Below are positions 18,101 to 26,067 of a stretch of DNA of 64,000 nucleotides, piece after piece (positions within the stretch are counted from its first letter, which is position 1; each line of letters begins with the position of its first letter). The notes under the pieces were generated by a model, which saw only the letters and a list, made by a program, of their open reading frames with translations, made no database searches and had not been told where the DNA came from. Source of the stretch: CAYJLF01 sp964371055 (GTDB taxonomy: Bacteria; Eisenbacteria; RBG-16-71-46; CAIMUX01); assembly GCA_964371055.1 (NCBI GenBank), contig CAYJLF010000010.1, positions 1 to 64,000 on the forward strand, in the 5' to 3' direction. Position numbers and translations under genes: made by a program.

Positions 18101-18693
18101 TCGCCTCCGGAAGACGGTATCTGCACCTTGCCACCCACGGGTTCGTGCTTGGCTCGGACTGCCATGTCGTGGGGGCCGGATCCCGCGCGATCGGGTTATT
18201 GGTGCCCGAGGCCCCGGCGAAGATGCTACCTCCTCGACCATCCCCGGCCGCGATCCAGAATCCGCTTCTCCTCTCCGGCCTGGCGCTGGCCGGGGCGAAC
18301 CTCAGGTCCGACGTCGGCGAGGAAGAGGAGGATGGCATTCTGACCGCGCAGGAGATCGCAGCCCTTGATCTCTCCGCGACGCGGTGTGCCGTCTTGTCAG
18401 CCTGCGAAACGGGGATCGGCGCCGTGCAGAGCGGCGAAGGGGTCTTCGGGTTGGAACGCGCCTTCCGGATGGCCGGAACGGAGTCTCTGGTGAAGAGCTT
18501 GTGGCCCGTGCAGGACGAGGCGGCGCGGCGCTGGATGCACGTGTTCTACCAGGCGATGTTTCACGACCGGATGCGTCCGGCGGAAGCAGCGAGAGCCGCG
18601 GGATTGGCGGTTCTGCGGGAGCGCAGGGCAGGCGGCGACGGACCGCATCCATGCTTCTGGGGAGCGTTCGTGGCCTCGGGGGACTGGCGCTGA
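15193..18693 (+). CDS. Exported TPR-CHAT protein (caspase-like protease domain)
   Basis: A 1166-residue protein. The GTG at 15193 is the only sensible start (GAGGAAGG is 14 bases upstream). An N-terminal hydrophobic segment (RWLWPVTLVISCWCGL) looks like a signal peptide. About 12 tetratricopeptide repeats cover residues 60-600, with the kinesin-light-chain flavour (LGSPDTAGSLDHLGVVLVNQG). The C-terminal CHAT domain (about 715-1166) carries the dyad His982 in HLATHGFV and Cys1071 in LSACETGIG, plus SLVKSLWPVQDEAARRWM and the terminal CFWGAFVASGDW. CHAT domains are caspase/separase-clan proteases activated by a partner. The neighbouring sigma factor and kinase suggest a signalling cassette. The substrate is unknown; the kinase's outer domain is one candidate. 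Confidence 0.93.
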   Translation: MTPTVPRTFGSGAGGAISGAPRWLWPVTLVISCWCGLSEPVAADDAGGTASPLDIPARPDSAAGLSTLPAPLDSFEVARSWWKSGRREEAERLLGRVVPRFEAAFGPGSLEVAQILDELVGARWRLGLDRNPETLAFARRALAIREGLQGLGSPDTAGSLDHLGVVLVNQGNLPEADSTFARALVIRRQILPQNDSEIGRALTYLANVKSKRGREPEAIALYRQALDLAEKGGSPDDRIASGARISLATSLTEVGEFAEARHLLNRTIALLEPGEKPLLEDALDRSGSVAMLTGDWWGAVAFFRRAMRLAESRKGTLAATSVIARNNLVKALITVEEFAEARSLLDRQIEMLEESGSRPQSLGLAYGYMATYHQALGDVDAEVEWRRRALAAMEAFHPKGHVRIAQALFQLGTALGRQGRWDQQRDAIDRAEVIFEAAGGARNIYRTFCLSARAENARARGDRSEARRFLEAALADADSTTGTDTPRTIELLVPLSQLAREDQRAEEACAMLRRALAIARERLGHDHPRVGEVRTELARANCAAARPREAIREALAAHRVLLPHLRPVLRALPERQALQYVSKATDNLDLMVALLGSAPDPILVAEVWDAVISMRAVVLDEMASRNRRGAAADAPDPGDWDDYRRVSTRLANLYVRGPENGDADRYRVLLKDAHQELEEVQRRLAEGVDRLLPSDPRSGARWDDVRRALPSESALAAYVQFRDVVRATGATDSTASRYRVFAFAAGETEARTLDLGGASGIDSLIRLWRTEASLGQFRNDRDREASLMACEEAGRAVRRAIWDPLLTLVPHVDRILIVPAGQIHLVNLAALPAEGGGYLLESELRLYNLPTERETLPLVAAAPSDAGALVLGAPDFDAAPEVSRPARSVEGGHSLGLWPPREPFRGARPDCLDLRSTVFSPLPGALREAREIAEICRRDPGVTRLVGEDGGARVCLLIGQEASEQSFKLLASGRRYLHLATHGFVLGSDCHVVGAGSRAIGLLVPEAPAKMLPPRPSPAAIQNPLLLSGLALAGANLRSDVGEEEEDGILTAQEIAALDLSATRCAVLSACETGIGAVQSGEGVFGLERAFRMAGTESLVKSLWPVQDEAARRWMHVFYQAMFHDRMRPAEAARAAGLAVLRERRAGGDGPHPCFWGAFVASGDWR

Positions 18694-18881
18694 TTCGGGC
18701 CGCCTGCTCGTCACGCCGGTTCTCCGTTCGTCCCTCGCCGACTCGCGCACGTGCGGCCGGCCGGGACAGGCTCGGCGGACCCTGTCTTGAGGACTTGTCC
18801 CGACCGGTTCTTCACGGGTGGGTTCGGCCCCGCGGCCGCCCCCCTGCCGTTTCCGCACCGCAACCGTTCCCCGCCCTCCTG

Positions 18882-18897
18882 CGTAACGCGGGTCACC
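18882..18897 (+). promoter_or_regulatory. Possible CRP-like half-site upstream of the efflux operon
   Basis: CGTAACGCGGGTCACC lies 37 bases before the adaptor ATG. It keeps the right half TCAC and shares CCTGCGTxACxxxGGTCAC with the better box at 58157-58172. The left half is degenerate (GTAA in place of GTGA), so binding is doubtful. Confidence 0.25.
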
Positions 18898-18933
18898 GGC
18901 TGCCGCCGGCAACCGCCAGAGGAGGGAGAGTCG

Positions 18934-20028
18934 ATGAAACGCTGGCTCGTGTTAGGCACGATCGCGGTCGCGGCCGCCGCGGCCCTCTTTTTTGGTCGCC
19001 AGAGTCAACTTCGGGCGGAGTCGGCACCTCGATCGGTCGCGGTGGGAAGGGGCGCCGTCGCCCAGGAGGCGATCGCACTCGGCAGTATCGTGCCTCAGCA
19101 GGAAATCTCCGTGAAATCGAAGCTTCCCGGGATCGTCGACCGGGTCTACGTCGAGGTGGGCGACGTCGTCCAAACCGGCGATCCTCTGTTGGAGGTTCGG
19201 CCGGATCCGACGCCGCTCGAGCGGACGGAGGCCGAGCGTGCCCTGCAGATCGCCCGGGTGACCGAGGAGGGGGCGCGCCGCGACTTCGAACGTGCCCGGG
19301 ACCTCGCGGCACAGGGGCTCCTGTCCGAGCGGGAGCTGGAGGAGGCCCGGCAGGCCCACGAGAAGGCGCGCCTCTCCGCTCAGCTCGCGGCGGAGAAGCT
19401 CGAGCTGCTGAAGAGCGGTCGCGCGCGGATCGAGGGGCGCGAGGTCAGCTCGCGCATCACCTCGCCGGTGACCGGCACGATCCTGACTCTCGACGCGCAT
19501 CCCGGTGATCCGGTGGTTCCCCTGACGTCCTACCAGGAAGGCACGGTGCTGGTGACCATGGCCGACATGCGTGGCCTGGTCTTCAAGGGAACGGTCGACG
19601 AGGTCGATGTGGGCAAACTTACGCCGGGACAGCCGATTCGTTTCACCGTGGGCGCCGTCCCGGACGCGAAGGTCGAGGGAACGCTGCGGAAGATCTCGCC
19701 CAAGGCCCGCAAGCAGGACACGGCGACGATCTTCGACGTGGAGGCTGACCTGGTGCCCGTCGACGGCGGCATGGTGCTGCGTGCGGGGTATTCAGCGACG
19801 GCCCGCATCGCCATCGCGCGGGCCGAGAGCGTCCTCGTGATTCCCGAGCGGCTCGTGAAGTACTCCGGATCCGAGGCCAAAGTCCGGGTGCCCCGCGCCG
19901 ACGGCAAGCCGGAGGAGAGGCCGATCGTGACCGGTCTCTCGGACGGCATGCAGGTCGAGGTGAAGCAGGGCCTGGCCGAGGGGGAACAGGTTCTCGAGCC
20001 CGAGGCCAGCAAGCTGGACCGGAAGTGA
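18934..20028 (+). CDS. HlyD/MacA-family periplasmic adaptor protein
   Basis: A 364-residue membrane-fusion protein. The ATG at 18934 follows GGAGGGA. Residues 1-22 are an N-terminal anchor (LVLGTIAVAAAAALFF). The barrel-sandwich (lipoyl) half starts at GSIVPQQEISVKSKLPG, with VYVEVGDVVQTGDPLLEV. A helical hairpin covers about 90-160 (rich in Glu, Ala and Arg, with LAAQGLLSERELEEARQAH). The second sandwich half is SRITSPVTGTIL, and a beta-barrel and membrane-proximal domain complete the protein. It links an inner-membrane ABC transporter to an outer-membrane channel. Two permeases and an ATPase follow as one operon. No TolC-like gene lies in the window. Substrate: unknown (macrolide, lipid or peptide export all occur in this family). 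Confidence 0.9.
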   Translation: MKRWLVLGTIAVAAAAALFFGRQSQLRAESAPRSVAVGRGAVAQEAIALGSIVPQQEISVKSKLPGIVDRVYVEVGDVVQTGDPLLEVRPDPTPLERTEAERALQIARVTEEGARRDFERARDLAAQGLLSERELEEARQAHEKARLSAQLAAEKLELLKSGRARIEGREVSSRITSPVTGTILTLDAHPGDPVVPLTSYQEGTVLVTMADMRGLVFKGTVDEVDVGKLTPGQPIRFTVGAVPDAKVEGTLRKISPKARKQDTATIFDVEADLVPVDGGMVLRAGYSATARIAIARAESVLVIPERLVKYSGSEAKVRVPRADGKPEERPIVTGLSDGMQVEVKQGLAEGEQVLEPEASKLDRK

Positions 20029-20071
20029 ACCCGGCCGGGCGGATCTCCTGACCCGGACACGGAGTCTCTCT

Positions 20072-21301
20072 ATGCAGCTGCGCATCATCCTCTCCCAGCT
20101 CTGGCGCGACATGAAGGCGCAGCGGCTGCGCACGGCGCTCACTCTCTTCGGCCTCGGGTGGGGGACCTTCTGCGTCGTGGTCATGCTCAGCTTCGGCGAC
20201 GGCGTGCATCGCCGGCAGTATCAGAACTCAGCCGGGATGGGCGAGAGGATCATCATCCTCTGGGGCGGGCGCACCTCGATGGAGTACGAGGGGCTCGGCC
20301 GGGGCCGTTATGTGCCGTTGGAGGACTCCGACGCCGACGCGATCGCGCGCCGCGTCGAGGCCGTGACGATCGCCAGCCCGGAGTATGACGTCGCGGGCAC
20401 GGTCCGCGGCTCCCGGGGCGAAGCGGCCTGCAACATCTCCGGGGTCCGGCCCGGGTTCGGGGCCGCGCGGCGGATCACGCCACAGGCCGGCGGGCGCTTC
20501 CTCAGCGACCGGGACGAGGCGGAGCGGCGGCGCGTCGTCGTCCTGGGGCACGAGGTAGGCCGCGACGCCTTCGGCGAGGCGCCGGCGGTCGGGCAGACCG
20601 TTTCGATCAACGGGATCCCCTTTCTCGTGATCGGCGTCTGTCCGAAGAAAGAACAGGACAGCAACTACCGCGGACCGGACGACCGGGGGGCCTGGATCCC
20701 CTGCGCAGTCGCCCGCGCCACCTTCGGGATCGCGCGTCCCTCGAATCTCATCATCGAGATCCGCGAGGGCATGAAGGGGAAGGAGGTGATCCCGCAGGTG
20801 CGCGCCGAGCTGGCTCGCGCCCATCACTTCGATCCAGCCGACGAGGAAGCGCTCATCACCTGGGACGTGGGTGACATGCTGCAGATGTTCAACACGGTCT
20901 TCCTCGGGTTCAAGGTCTTCCTGGGACTCCTGGGCGTGCTGACCCTGGCGGTGGCAGCCATCGGCGTGAGCAACACGATGAGCATGGTGGTCGAGGACCG
21001 CACGCCCCACATCGGCATCGCCATGGCGATGGGCGCGCGCCGGAGGTGGATCCTGAGCCAGATTTTGATCGAGACCCTCTGCTTCACCGCCGTCGGGGGG
21101 GGCCTTGGCGTGCTCTTCTCGGTCCTCGTGGTCTCGGGCTCCCGCTTTCTCCCGATCGAGGAGGTGGTGGGAACGCCCGCGGTCTCGCCGGCGATCGCCG
21201 CGCTGACAGCGGGCGTGCTGGGTTTGTGCGGGATCATCTCCGGCATCGGACCGGCCCGGCGCGCCGCCGCGCTCAACCCGGCCGAGGCGCTGCGCACCTA
21301 G
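20072..21301 (+). CDS. MacB-type ABC transporter permease (first of two)
   Basis: A 409-residue permease. One N-terminal span (about residues 20-42, RTALTLFGLGWGTFCVVVML) precedes a periplasmic MacB_PCD domain (about 45-270, with RRVVVLGHEVGRDAFG and VGQTVSINGIPFLVIGV). Three C-terminal spans form the FtsX domain (FLGLLGVLTLAVAAIGVSN, the ETLCFTAVGGGLGVLFSV span, and one ending SGIGPARRAAALNPAEALR, the family's C-terminal signature). Start ATG 20072 has GGAG seven bases upstream. It lacks a fused ATPase, unlike MacB proper. The ATPase is the last gene of the operon. It probably pairs with the next permease as a heterodimer. Confidence 0.9.
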   Translation: MQLRIILSQLWRDMKAQRLRTALTLFGLGWGTFCVVVMLSFGDGVHRRQYQNSAGMGERIIILWGGRTSMEYEGLGRGRYVPLEDSDADAIARRVEAVTIASPEYDVAGTVRGSRGEAACNISGVRPGFGAARRITPQAGGRFLSDRDEAERRRVVVLGHEVGRDAFGEAPAVGQTVSINGIPFLVIGVCPKKEQDSNYRGPDDRGAWIPCAVARATFGIARPSNLIIEIREGMKGKEVIPQVRAELARAHHFDPADEEALITWDVGDMLQMFNTVFLGFKVFLGLLGVLTLAVAAIGVSNTMSMVVEDRTPHIGIAMAMGARRRWILSQILIETLCFTAVGGGLGVLFSVLVVSGSRFLPIEEVVGTPAVSPAIAALTAGVLGLCGIISGIGPARRAAALNPAEALRT

Positions 21302-21319
21302 GCGGAGAGGAGAAGTGCC

Positions 21320-22594
21320 ATGAACCGACCGACCTCCGTCCTCGGGCCCCGGCGACAGGGACTGGCCCTGCTGAGGCAGTTCTTCGGCCGCGGCCGCACG
21401 CGCAACGCCGCGATCGTTCTCGCCGTCACGTGGGGAACGCTCTCGATGATGCTCCTGCTCGCCTTCGGCGAAGGACTGAGGACGGCCTCCACCCGCGGGC
21501 GCGAAGGTCTCACGGAAGAAGACCTCGCCGTTCTCTGGCCAGGTACGACCACGATGCCCTGGCAGGGGATGAAGCCGGGGCGGGACATCCGCTTCACGCG
21601 CGAGGATGTCGCCGTCCTCGAGCGGAGCGTGCCCGAGGTGGGCGTGGCCGCTGGTGAGCGAGTCTCGCACGCGACGGAACTGCGCTGGGGGCGCCAGTCG
21701 GTCACCGCGAGGGTGACCGGCGTGCTCCCCTGCTACGAGCAGATCCGCGCCCACCATCCCCGGCCCGGAGGGCGGTTCCTGAATGATCAGGACCAGCAAC
21801 TGGGCCGGCGCGTCGTCTTCCTCGGCCCCGAGTTGAGCGACCGCCTCTTCGGCGCGCTGGATCCGGTCGGGCAGACCGTCTTCGTGCGCGGCGTACCGTT
21901 CGTGGTCGTAGGCGAGATGGTCGACAAGATGCAGATGGGGATGTACGGCGGACCGGACATCGATAAGGCCAGCATCCCCCTTTCCGCCTTCGAGAGTCTC
22001 TACGGAGAGGGGCCGTTCAATGTCCTGCTCTATACCGTGAAACCCGGCCACGATCCGAAGGAGGTGGAGACCCGGGTCCGCGCGGCCCTCGCCCTCCGGC
22101 ACCAGTACAACCCCGAGGACATGAGCGCCGTTCATGTGTGGGACACGATCCGGATGAAGGAGATGTCCAACCAGATCATGCGCGGGATACAGATCTTCCT
22201 GGGCGGCGTCGGCGGCATGACGCTGCTCGTCGCGGGCGTCGGCCTGGCCAATATGCTCTTCGTGCTGATCCACCGCCGGACGCGGGAGATCGGCCTGATG
22301 ATGGCCATCGGCGCGGACAAACGCGTCATCGTGACCCGCACGGTGGGCGAGTCGCTGCTGATGGCCGGCCTTGGCGGCTATCTCGGGATCGGCCTCGCCT
22401 GGCTCCTGACCGAGTTGCTCTGGAAGATCCCCATCCAGAGCGAAGGGCTGCAGTTTCTGGGCCGGCCGACGCTCTCGGTGCCGCTGGGGATCGTCACGGC
22501 CCTCACGCTGATCGGTATCGCCTGCCTCGCGGGGGCGTTTCCCGCTCGGCGGGCCGCCCGGCTGAATCCGGTGGAAGCGCTCCGGCACGAGTAG
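21320..22594 (+). CDS. MacB-type ABC transporter permease (second of two)
   Basis: A 424-residue permease with the same plan as the preceding one: an N-terminal span (about 30-50, NAAIVLAVTWGTLSMMLLLAF), a periplasmic domain (with RRVVFLGPELSDRLFGALDP and VGQTVFVRGVPFVVVGEM) and three C-terminal spans (GGMTLLVAGVGLANMLFVLI, LLMAGLGGYLGIGLAWLL, and a last one ending FPARRAARLNPVEALRHE). It begins 18 bases after the first permease with a GGAGAGGAG site. The two proteins have clearly diverged in the periplasmic part, which suggests that the transporter works as a heterodimer rather than as two redundant copies. Confidence 0.9.
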   Translation: MNRPTSVLGPRRQGLALLRQFFGRGRTRNAAIVLAVTWGTLSMMLLLAFGEGLRTASTRGREGLTEEDLAVLWPGTTTMPWQGMKPGRDIRFTREDVAVLERSVPEVGVAAGERVSHATELRWGRQSVTARVTGVLPCYEQIRAHHPRPGGRFLNDQDQQLGRRVVFLGPELSDRLFGALDPVGQTVFVRGVPFVVVGEMVDKMQMGMYGGPDIDKASIPLSAFESLYGEGPFNVLLYTVKPGHDPKEVETRVRAALALRHQYNPEDMSAVHVWDTIRMKEMSNQIMRGIQIFLGGVGGMTLLVAGVGLANMLFVLIHRRTREIGLMMAIGADKRVIVTRTVGESLLMAGLGGYLGIGLAWLLTELLWKIPIQSEGLQFLGRPTLSVPLGIVTALTLIGIACLAGAFPARRAARLNPVEALRHE

Positions 22595-22610
22595 TCGAAG
22601 GGAGGCCAGC

Positions 22611-23456
22611 ATGTTCTTCGATCGCAAACGCACCTTAGAGGTCGCCCCGGCCGGAACCCTGCGCACGACCTCAGCGTCCGCTTCCGCGGGGGCGACAGCG
22701 CGACCGGCCCGGGCTCCGATCATCCGCATGGAGGGGGTGACCAGGATCTACCGCAGCGGATCGATCGAGACGCCGGCGCTTCAGGACGTCAGCCTGCGCA
22801 TCGAGGCCGGGGAGTCTCTCGCGGTCATCGGGCCGTCGGGGTCAGGGAAGTCGACCCTCATGAACCTGATGGGATGTCTCGACGTTCCGACGCGCGGTCT
22901 CTACGAGTTTGACGGGCGCGACGTGGGGCGGCTAACCGCGGAGGCGATGGCCGACCTGCGTAACCGGTCGATCGGCTTCGTCTTCCAGTCGTTTCACCTG
23001 CTCCCTTATGCCACCGCGCGGGAAAACGTGGAGATGCCCCTGCTCTTCTCCGGCCTGGGCGGTCGCCCGCGCCGGGAGCGCGCGATGGAGATGCTGGCCC
23101 GGGTCGGCCTGACCGAGCGCGCCGACCATCTGCCGACACAGCTCTCCGGCGGGGAGATGCAGCGTGTTGCCATCGCCCGCGCTCTCGCCAACCGCCCCCA
23201 GGTCATTCTGGCGGACGAGCCGACCGGAAACCTCGATACGCGCACCGGTCGCGGCGTTCTCGACGTGTTCCGCTCCCTCTGGCAGGACGGCGTGACGGTC
23301 ATCCTCATCACGCACGACCTGCGACTGGCGCGGGCCTGCCGGCGCATCATCAAGATCCAGGACGGCAGAATCGTCCACGACGGGACCGAGATGCCGGCAG
23401 GAGACGAGGAGTTGATCCCGGATCGAGAGGAGAGCGTCGCCGCGGCTGCACCTTGA
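22611..23456 (+). CDS. ABC transporter ATP-binding protein (MacB/LolD type)
   Basis: A 281-residue ATPase that completes the efflux operon, 16 bases after the second permease. The first 38 residues are an unusual Ala/Ser/Arg-rich extension before the domain proper (IIRMEGVTRIYRSG). Walker A is GPSGSGKST, the Q-loop is VFQSFHLLPY, the signature is LSGGEMQRVAIARAL, Walker B is VILADEPTGNLD and the switch histidine is in ITHDLRLAR. All catalytic residues are intact. A C-terminal extension of about 30 acidic residues follows IHDG-like IVHDGTEM. Confidence 0.93.
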   Translation: MFFDRKRTLEVAPAGTLRTTSASASAGATARPARAPIIRMEGVTRIYRSGSIETPALQDVSLRIEAGESLAVIGPSGSGKSTLMNLMGCLDVPTRGLYEFDGRDVGRLTAEAMADLRNRSIGFVFQSFHLLPYATARENVEMPLLFSGLGGRPRRERAMEMLARVGLTERADHLPTQLSGGEMQRVAIARALANRPQVILADEPTGNLDTRTGRGVLDVFRSLWQDGVTVILITHDLRLARACRRIIKIQDGRIVHDGTEMPAGDEELIPDREESVAAAAP

Positions 23457-23474
23457 CAGGAGCCGTGGGGTCAG

Positions 23475-23498
23475 GCGGGACGTCGGCGCCGGTCCCGC
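23475..23498. terminator. Hairpin between convergent genes, possible bidirectional terminator
   Basis: A perfect seven-pair stem GCGGGAC (23475-23481) / GTCCCGC (23492-23498) with a ten-base loop lies in the 42-base gap between the stops of the ABC ATPase (plus) and the SxtJ-like gene (minus). No T-run is present on either strand. Confidence 0.4.
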
Positions 23499-23924
23499 TC
23501 AGAACTGCCGCTCGTACCTCTCCGGCGGCGGCACCTCGCCCGTGCGCGGAACCCAGTAGCTGTCACCCGCCGCCCGTCGGCGCAGGCGCAGCGCGTCGCG
23601 GCCGATCAGACGGATGATGAGGCCGGTCAGCGTGAAGAGGAGATAGAAGGTGATCCCGAGCAGGACCCGGTTCATCACCCAGCCGAGGGCGAGCGCGAAC
23701 TTCATCCAGGCCCAGTGGAAGGGGCGCAGCAGTCCCGGCGCGATCGCAGCCAGCACCAGAAGAAGCGCCGACGCCGCGAAGAGGATGGTGATCGCCGGGG
23801 GCCGGGAGAGCTTGCCGTGCAGGAGGATCTGCAGGACGCCCAGCACGGCGAGGGCGACGCCGACAACGAGTCCCGTCGAGCGGATCTCCCGGCGCGTGGC
23901 GCCGTGGTAACTGACCTGGTGCAT
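23499..23924 (-). CDS. SxtJ-family small membrane protein
   Basis: A 141-residue protein. I place the start at the complement of 23922-23924 (MHQVSYHGATRREIRS), because AAGAGGAGAG lies just upstream and a longer frame would overlap the carbamoyltransferase gene. Two adjacent hydrophobic segments (about residues 18-33 and 43-65) and a third (about 84-108, including the segment from RVLLGITFYLLFTLTG) match the plan of SxtJ-like proteins, named after the saxitoxin cluster and regularly found next to NodU/SxtI-type carbamoyltransferases. Residue-level function is unknown. It lies 44 bases after the carbamoyltransferase stop on the same strand, so the two are an operon. I do not see the third small membrane protein that sometimes accompanies such pairs. 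Confidence 0.8.
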   Translation of the reverse strand: MHQVSYHGATRREIRSTGLVVGVALAVLGVLQILLHGKLSRPPAITILFAASALLLVLAAIAPGLLRPFHWAWMKFALALGWVMNRVLLGITFYLLFTLTGLIIRLIGRDALRLRRRAAGDSYWVPRTGEVPPPERYERQF

Positions 23925-23968
23925 GCTGCGCTCTCCTCTTCTTGCGATCCGCCCGGACGCGGCGGGAC

Positions 23969-25831
23969 TCAGTCGAGTTGGAACTCCTGCCGCCAGTCGC
24001 CGGCCTCCTGCCAGGGCGGCTGCGCCTCTTTGACGAGCAGGAAGTCGTTCAGCGCCAGCACGTCGATGTTCGTCCGCATGAAACAACGGTGGGCATCCCG
24101 CGGCGTGCAGACGATCGGTTCACCCCGCACGTTGAACGAGGTGTTGATGATGACCGGGCAGCCGGTCCGGCGACGGAAGGCCTCGATCAACGCGTGGTAG
24201 CGGGGATTCGCGTCGGCGGCGACCGACTGCAGCCGCGCTGAGTAGTCGACGTGGGTGATGGCCGGCACCGTCGAGCGGACGACGTTGAGCTTCTCGATGC
24301 CGAAGAGCGCTTCGGTCCCTTCGGGCACCGGTAGCCGGTGCTGGTCTCGCACGTTTGCGGTCAACAGCATGTACGGACTCGGCCGGTCGATCTCGAACCA
24401 GGCGCCGCTGTGTTCCTCGAGCACCGTCGGTGCGAAGGGACGGAACGACTCGCGGAACTTGATCTTCAGGTTCATGACGCTCTGCATTCGCGGTGAACGG
24501 GCGTCACCGAGGATCGAGCGATTTCCGAGGGCACGCGGCCCGAACTCCATCCGTCCCTGGAACCAGCCGACGACATGCTCCTCGGCCAGGAGGCGCGCCA
24601 CCTCCTCGATCAGCTCTCCCTCCTGGAGGCGGCGATAGACGGCGCCGGCCTCGCGGAGATAGGCCTCGATCTCCTCCGCGGAGAAGGACGGCCCGAGGTA
24701 GGCGCCGCGCATCCGGTCGCGGTGGGTGACGGTGGGGACGGGCCGTCCGGCATGACCGTCGCGAAGGACGGGTTTCGTCCGTTCATGCCCCGCGTAGTGA
24801 TGCCACGCGACGAGGGCGGACCCGAGCGCCCCGCCGGCATCGCCCGCGGCCGGCTGGATCCAGAGATCGTCGAAGATCCCCTCGCGCAGGATCCGTCCGT
24901 TGGCGACGCAGTTGAGCGCGACCCCGCCGGCCAGGCAGAGGTAACGCTGGCCGGTGACCTTGCGCACATGGCGGGCCATGCGCAGCATCGCGGTCTCGGT
25001 CACGACCTGTACCGACGCGGCCAGGTCCATCTCCCGTTGGGTCAGCTTCGACTCGGGCTTGCGCGGAGGGCCGTCGAAGAGGCGCGCGAACTTTCCGTTC
25101 GTCATCTTGAGGCCAGTGCAGTAGTCGAAGTACTCCTGGTTCATCCGCAGCGAGCCGTCTTCGCGCAGGTCGACGACCGACTCGAGAATGCGATCGACGT
25201 AGCGCGGCTCGCCATACGGGGCGAGGCCCATGATCTTGTACTCGCCGGAGTTCACCCGGAAGCCGGTGAAGTAGGTGAAGGCCGAATAGAGCATGCCGAG
25301 CGAGTGGGGGAAACGGATCTCCGCGAGAATTCGGACGCGGTTCCCCTCGCCGACGCCATAGCTCGTGGTGGTCCACTCGCCGACCCCGTCGGTCGTCAGG
25401 ATGGCCGCCTCCTCGAAGGGGGAGGGGAAGAAGGCCGACCCGGCGTGCGACTCGTGGTGTTCGGGGTAGAGGATCTTCCCGCGCCAGGAGAGCTCGCGGC
25501 GGATGATGTCGGCGAGAAAGAGTTTCTGGCGCGTCCAGAGCGGCATCGCCTCGAGGAAGGAGCGGAAGCCGCGCGGCGCGAAGGCGACGTAGGTCTCCAG
25601 CAGCCGCTCGAACTTGAGCAGCGGCTTGTCGTAGAAGGTGACGAGGTCGAGCTCCGCCGCCGAGCCGAGCCCGGCTTCTCGCAGGCAGTAGGCGGCGGCA
25701 TGGCGGGGGAACTCGTAGTCGTGCTTACGTCTCGTGAACCGCTCTTCCTGGGCGGCCGCGATGATCTCGCCGTCCCGCACCAGGCAGGCGGCGCTGTCGT
25801 GGTAGAAGGCCGAAATCCCAAGGATCAGCAT
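23969..25831 (-). CDS. NodU/CmcH-family carbamoyltransferase
   Basis: A 620-residue enzyme that transfers a carbamoyl group from carbamoyl phosphate, via carbamoyl-adenylate, to a hydroxyl of a secondary metabolite or surface glycan. The start at 25831 (MLILGISAFYHDSA) has GGAG upstream and matches the family N-terminus. The ATP-binding Kae1-like half shows HDSAACLV, YPEHHESHAGSAFF and GEYKIMGLAPYG, and CLAGGVALNCVANG lies mid-protein. The C-terminal YrdC-like half shows FGPRALGNRSILGDAR and INTSFNVRGEPIV. All motifs are intact and the length is normal. The acceptor is unknown; no clear biosynthetic cluster surrounds it. It is divergent from the TPR-CHAT lipoprotein gene with a 236-base gap. 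Confidence 0.93.
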   Translation of the reverse strand: MLILGISAFYHDSAACLVRDGEIIAAAQEERFTRRKHDYEFPRHAAAYCLREAGLGSAAELDLVTFYDKPLLKFERLLETYVAFAPRGFRSFLEAMPLWTRQKLFLADIIRRELSWRGKILYPEHHESHAGSAFFPSPFEEAAILTTDGVGEWTTTSYGVGEGNRVRILAEIRFPHSLGMLYSAFTYFTGFRVNSGEYKIMGLAPYGEPRYVDRILESVVDLREDGSLRMNQEYFDYCTGLKMTNGKFARLFDGPPRKPESKLTQREMDLAASVQVVTETAMLRMARHVRKVTGQRYLCLAGGVALNCVANGRILREGIFDDLWIQPAAGDAGGALGSALVAWHHYAGHERTKPVLRDGHAGRPVPTVTHRDRMRGAYLGPSFSAEEIEAYLREAGAVYRRLQEGELIEEVARLLAEEHVVGWFQGRMEFGPRALGNRSILGDARSPRMQSVMNLKIKFRESFRPFAPTVLEEHSGAWFEIDRPSPYMLLTANVRDQHRLPVPEGTEALFGIEKLNVVRSTVPAITHVDYSARLQSVAADANPRYHALIEAFRRRTGCPVIINTSFNVRGEPIVCTPRDAHRCFMRTNIDVLALNDFLLVKEAQPPWQEAGDWRQEFQLD

Positions 25832-26067
25832 CGGGTGCTCCAGGGCGGCGCCGGGCCGGCGCCGGGGCGCGCCCGCGTTCACGGGCGCAACCGACCGAGT
25901 CTAGCAGGGCGGGATGGAAGTTGCGAGGCCGAGGCAGGTCGAGCGATCGCCGCTTGCGGCGATGTCGGTTGGCGTGTCACTTTGGCGGCGTCCGGCGCCC
26001 GGCGCTCGGCCGAGAGGTCCCCGCGCTGCCACCCGAAGGAGGCCGCCCGAGAGGCGGGACGACACCG

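Noticed and set aside
20228..22729. An 833-codon minus-strand open frame
   Set aside because: Exactly antisense to the two MacB-like permeases, whose membrane and periplasmic motifs are unambiguous; no ribosome-binding site and an Arg/Asp/His-rich translation.
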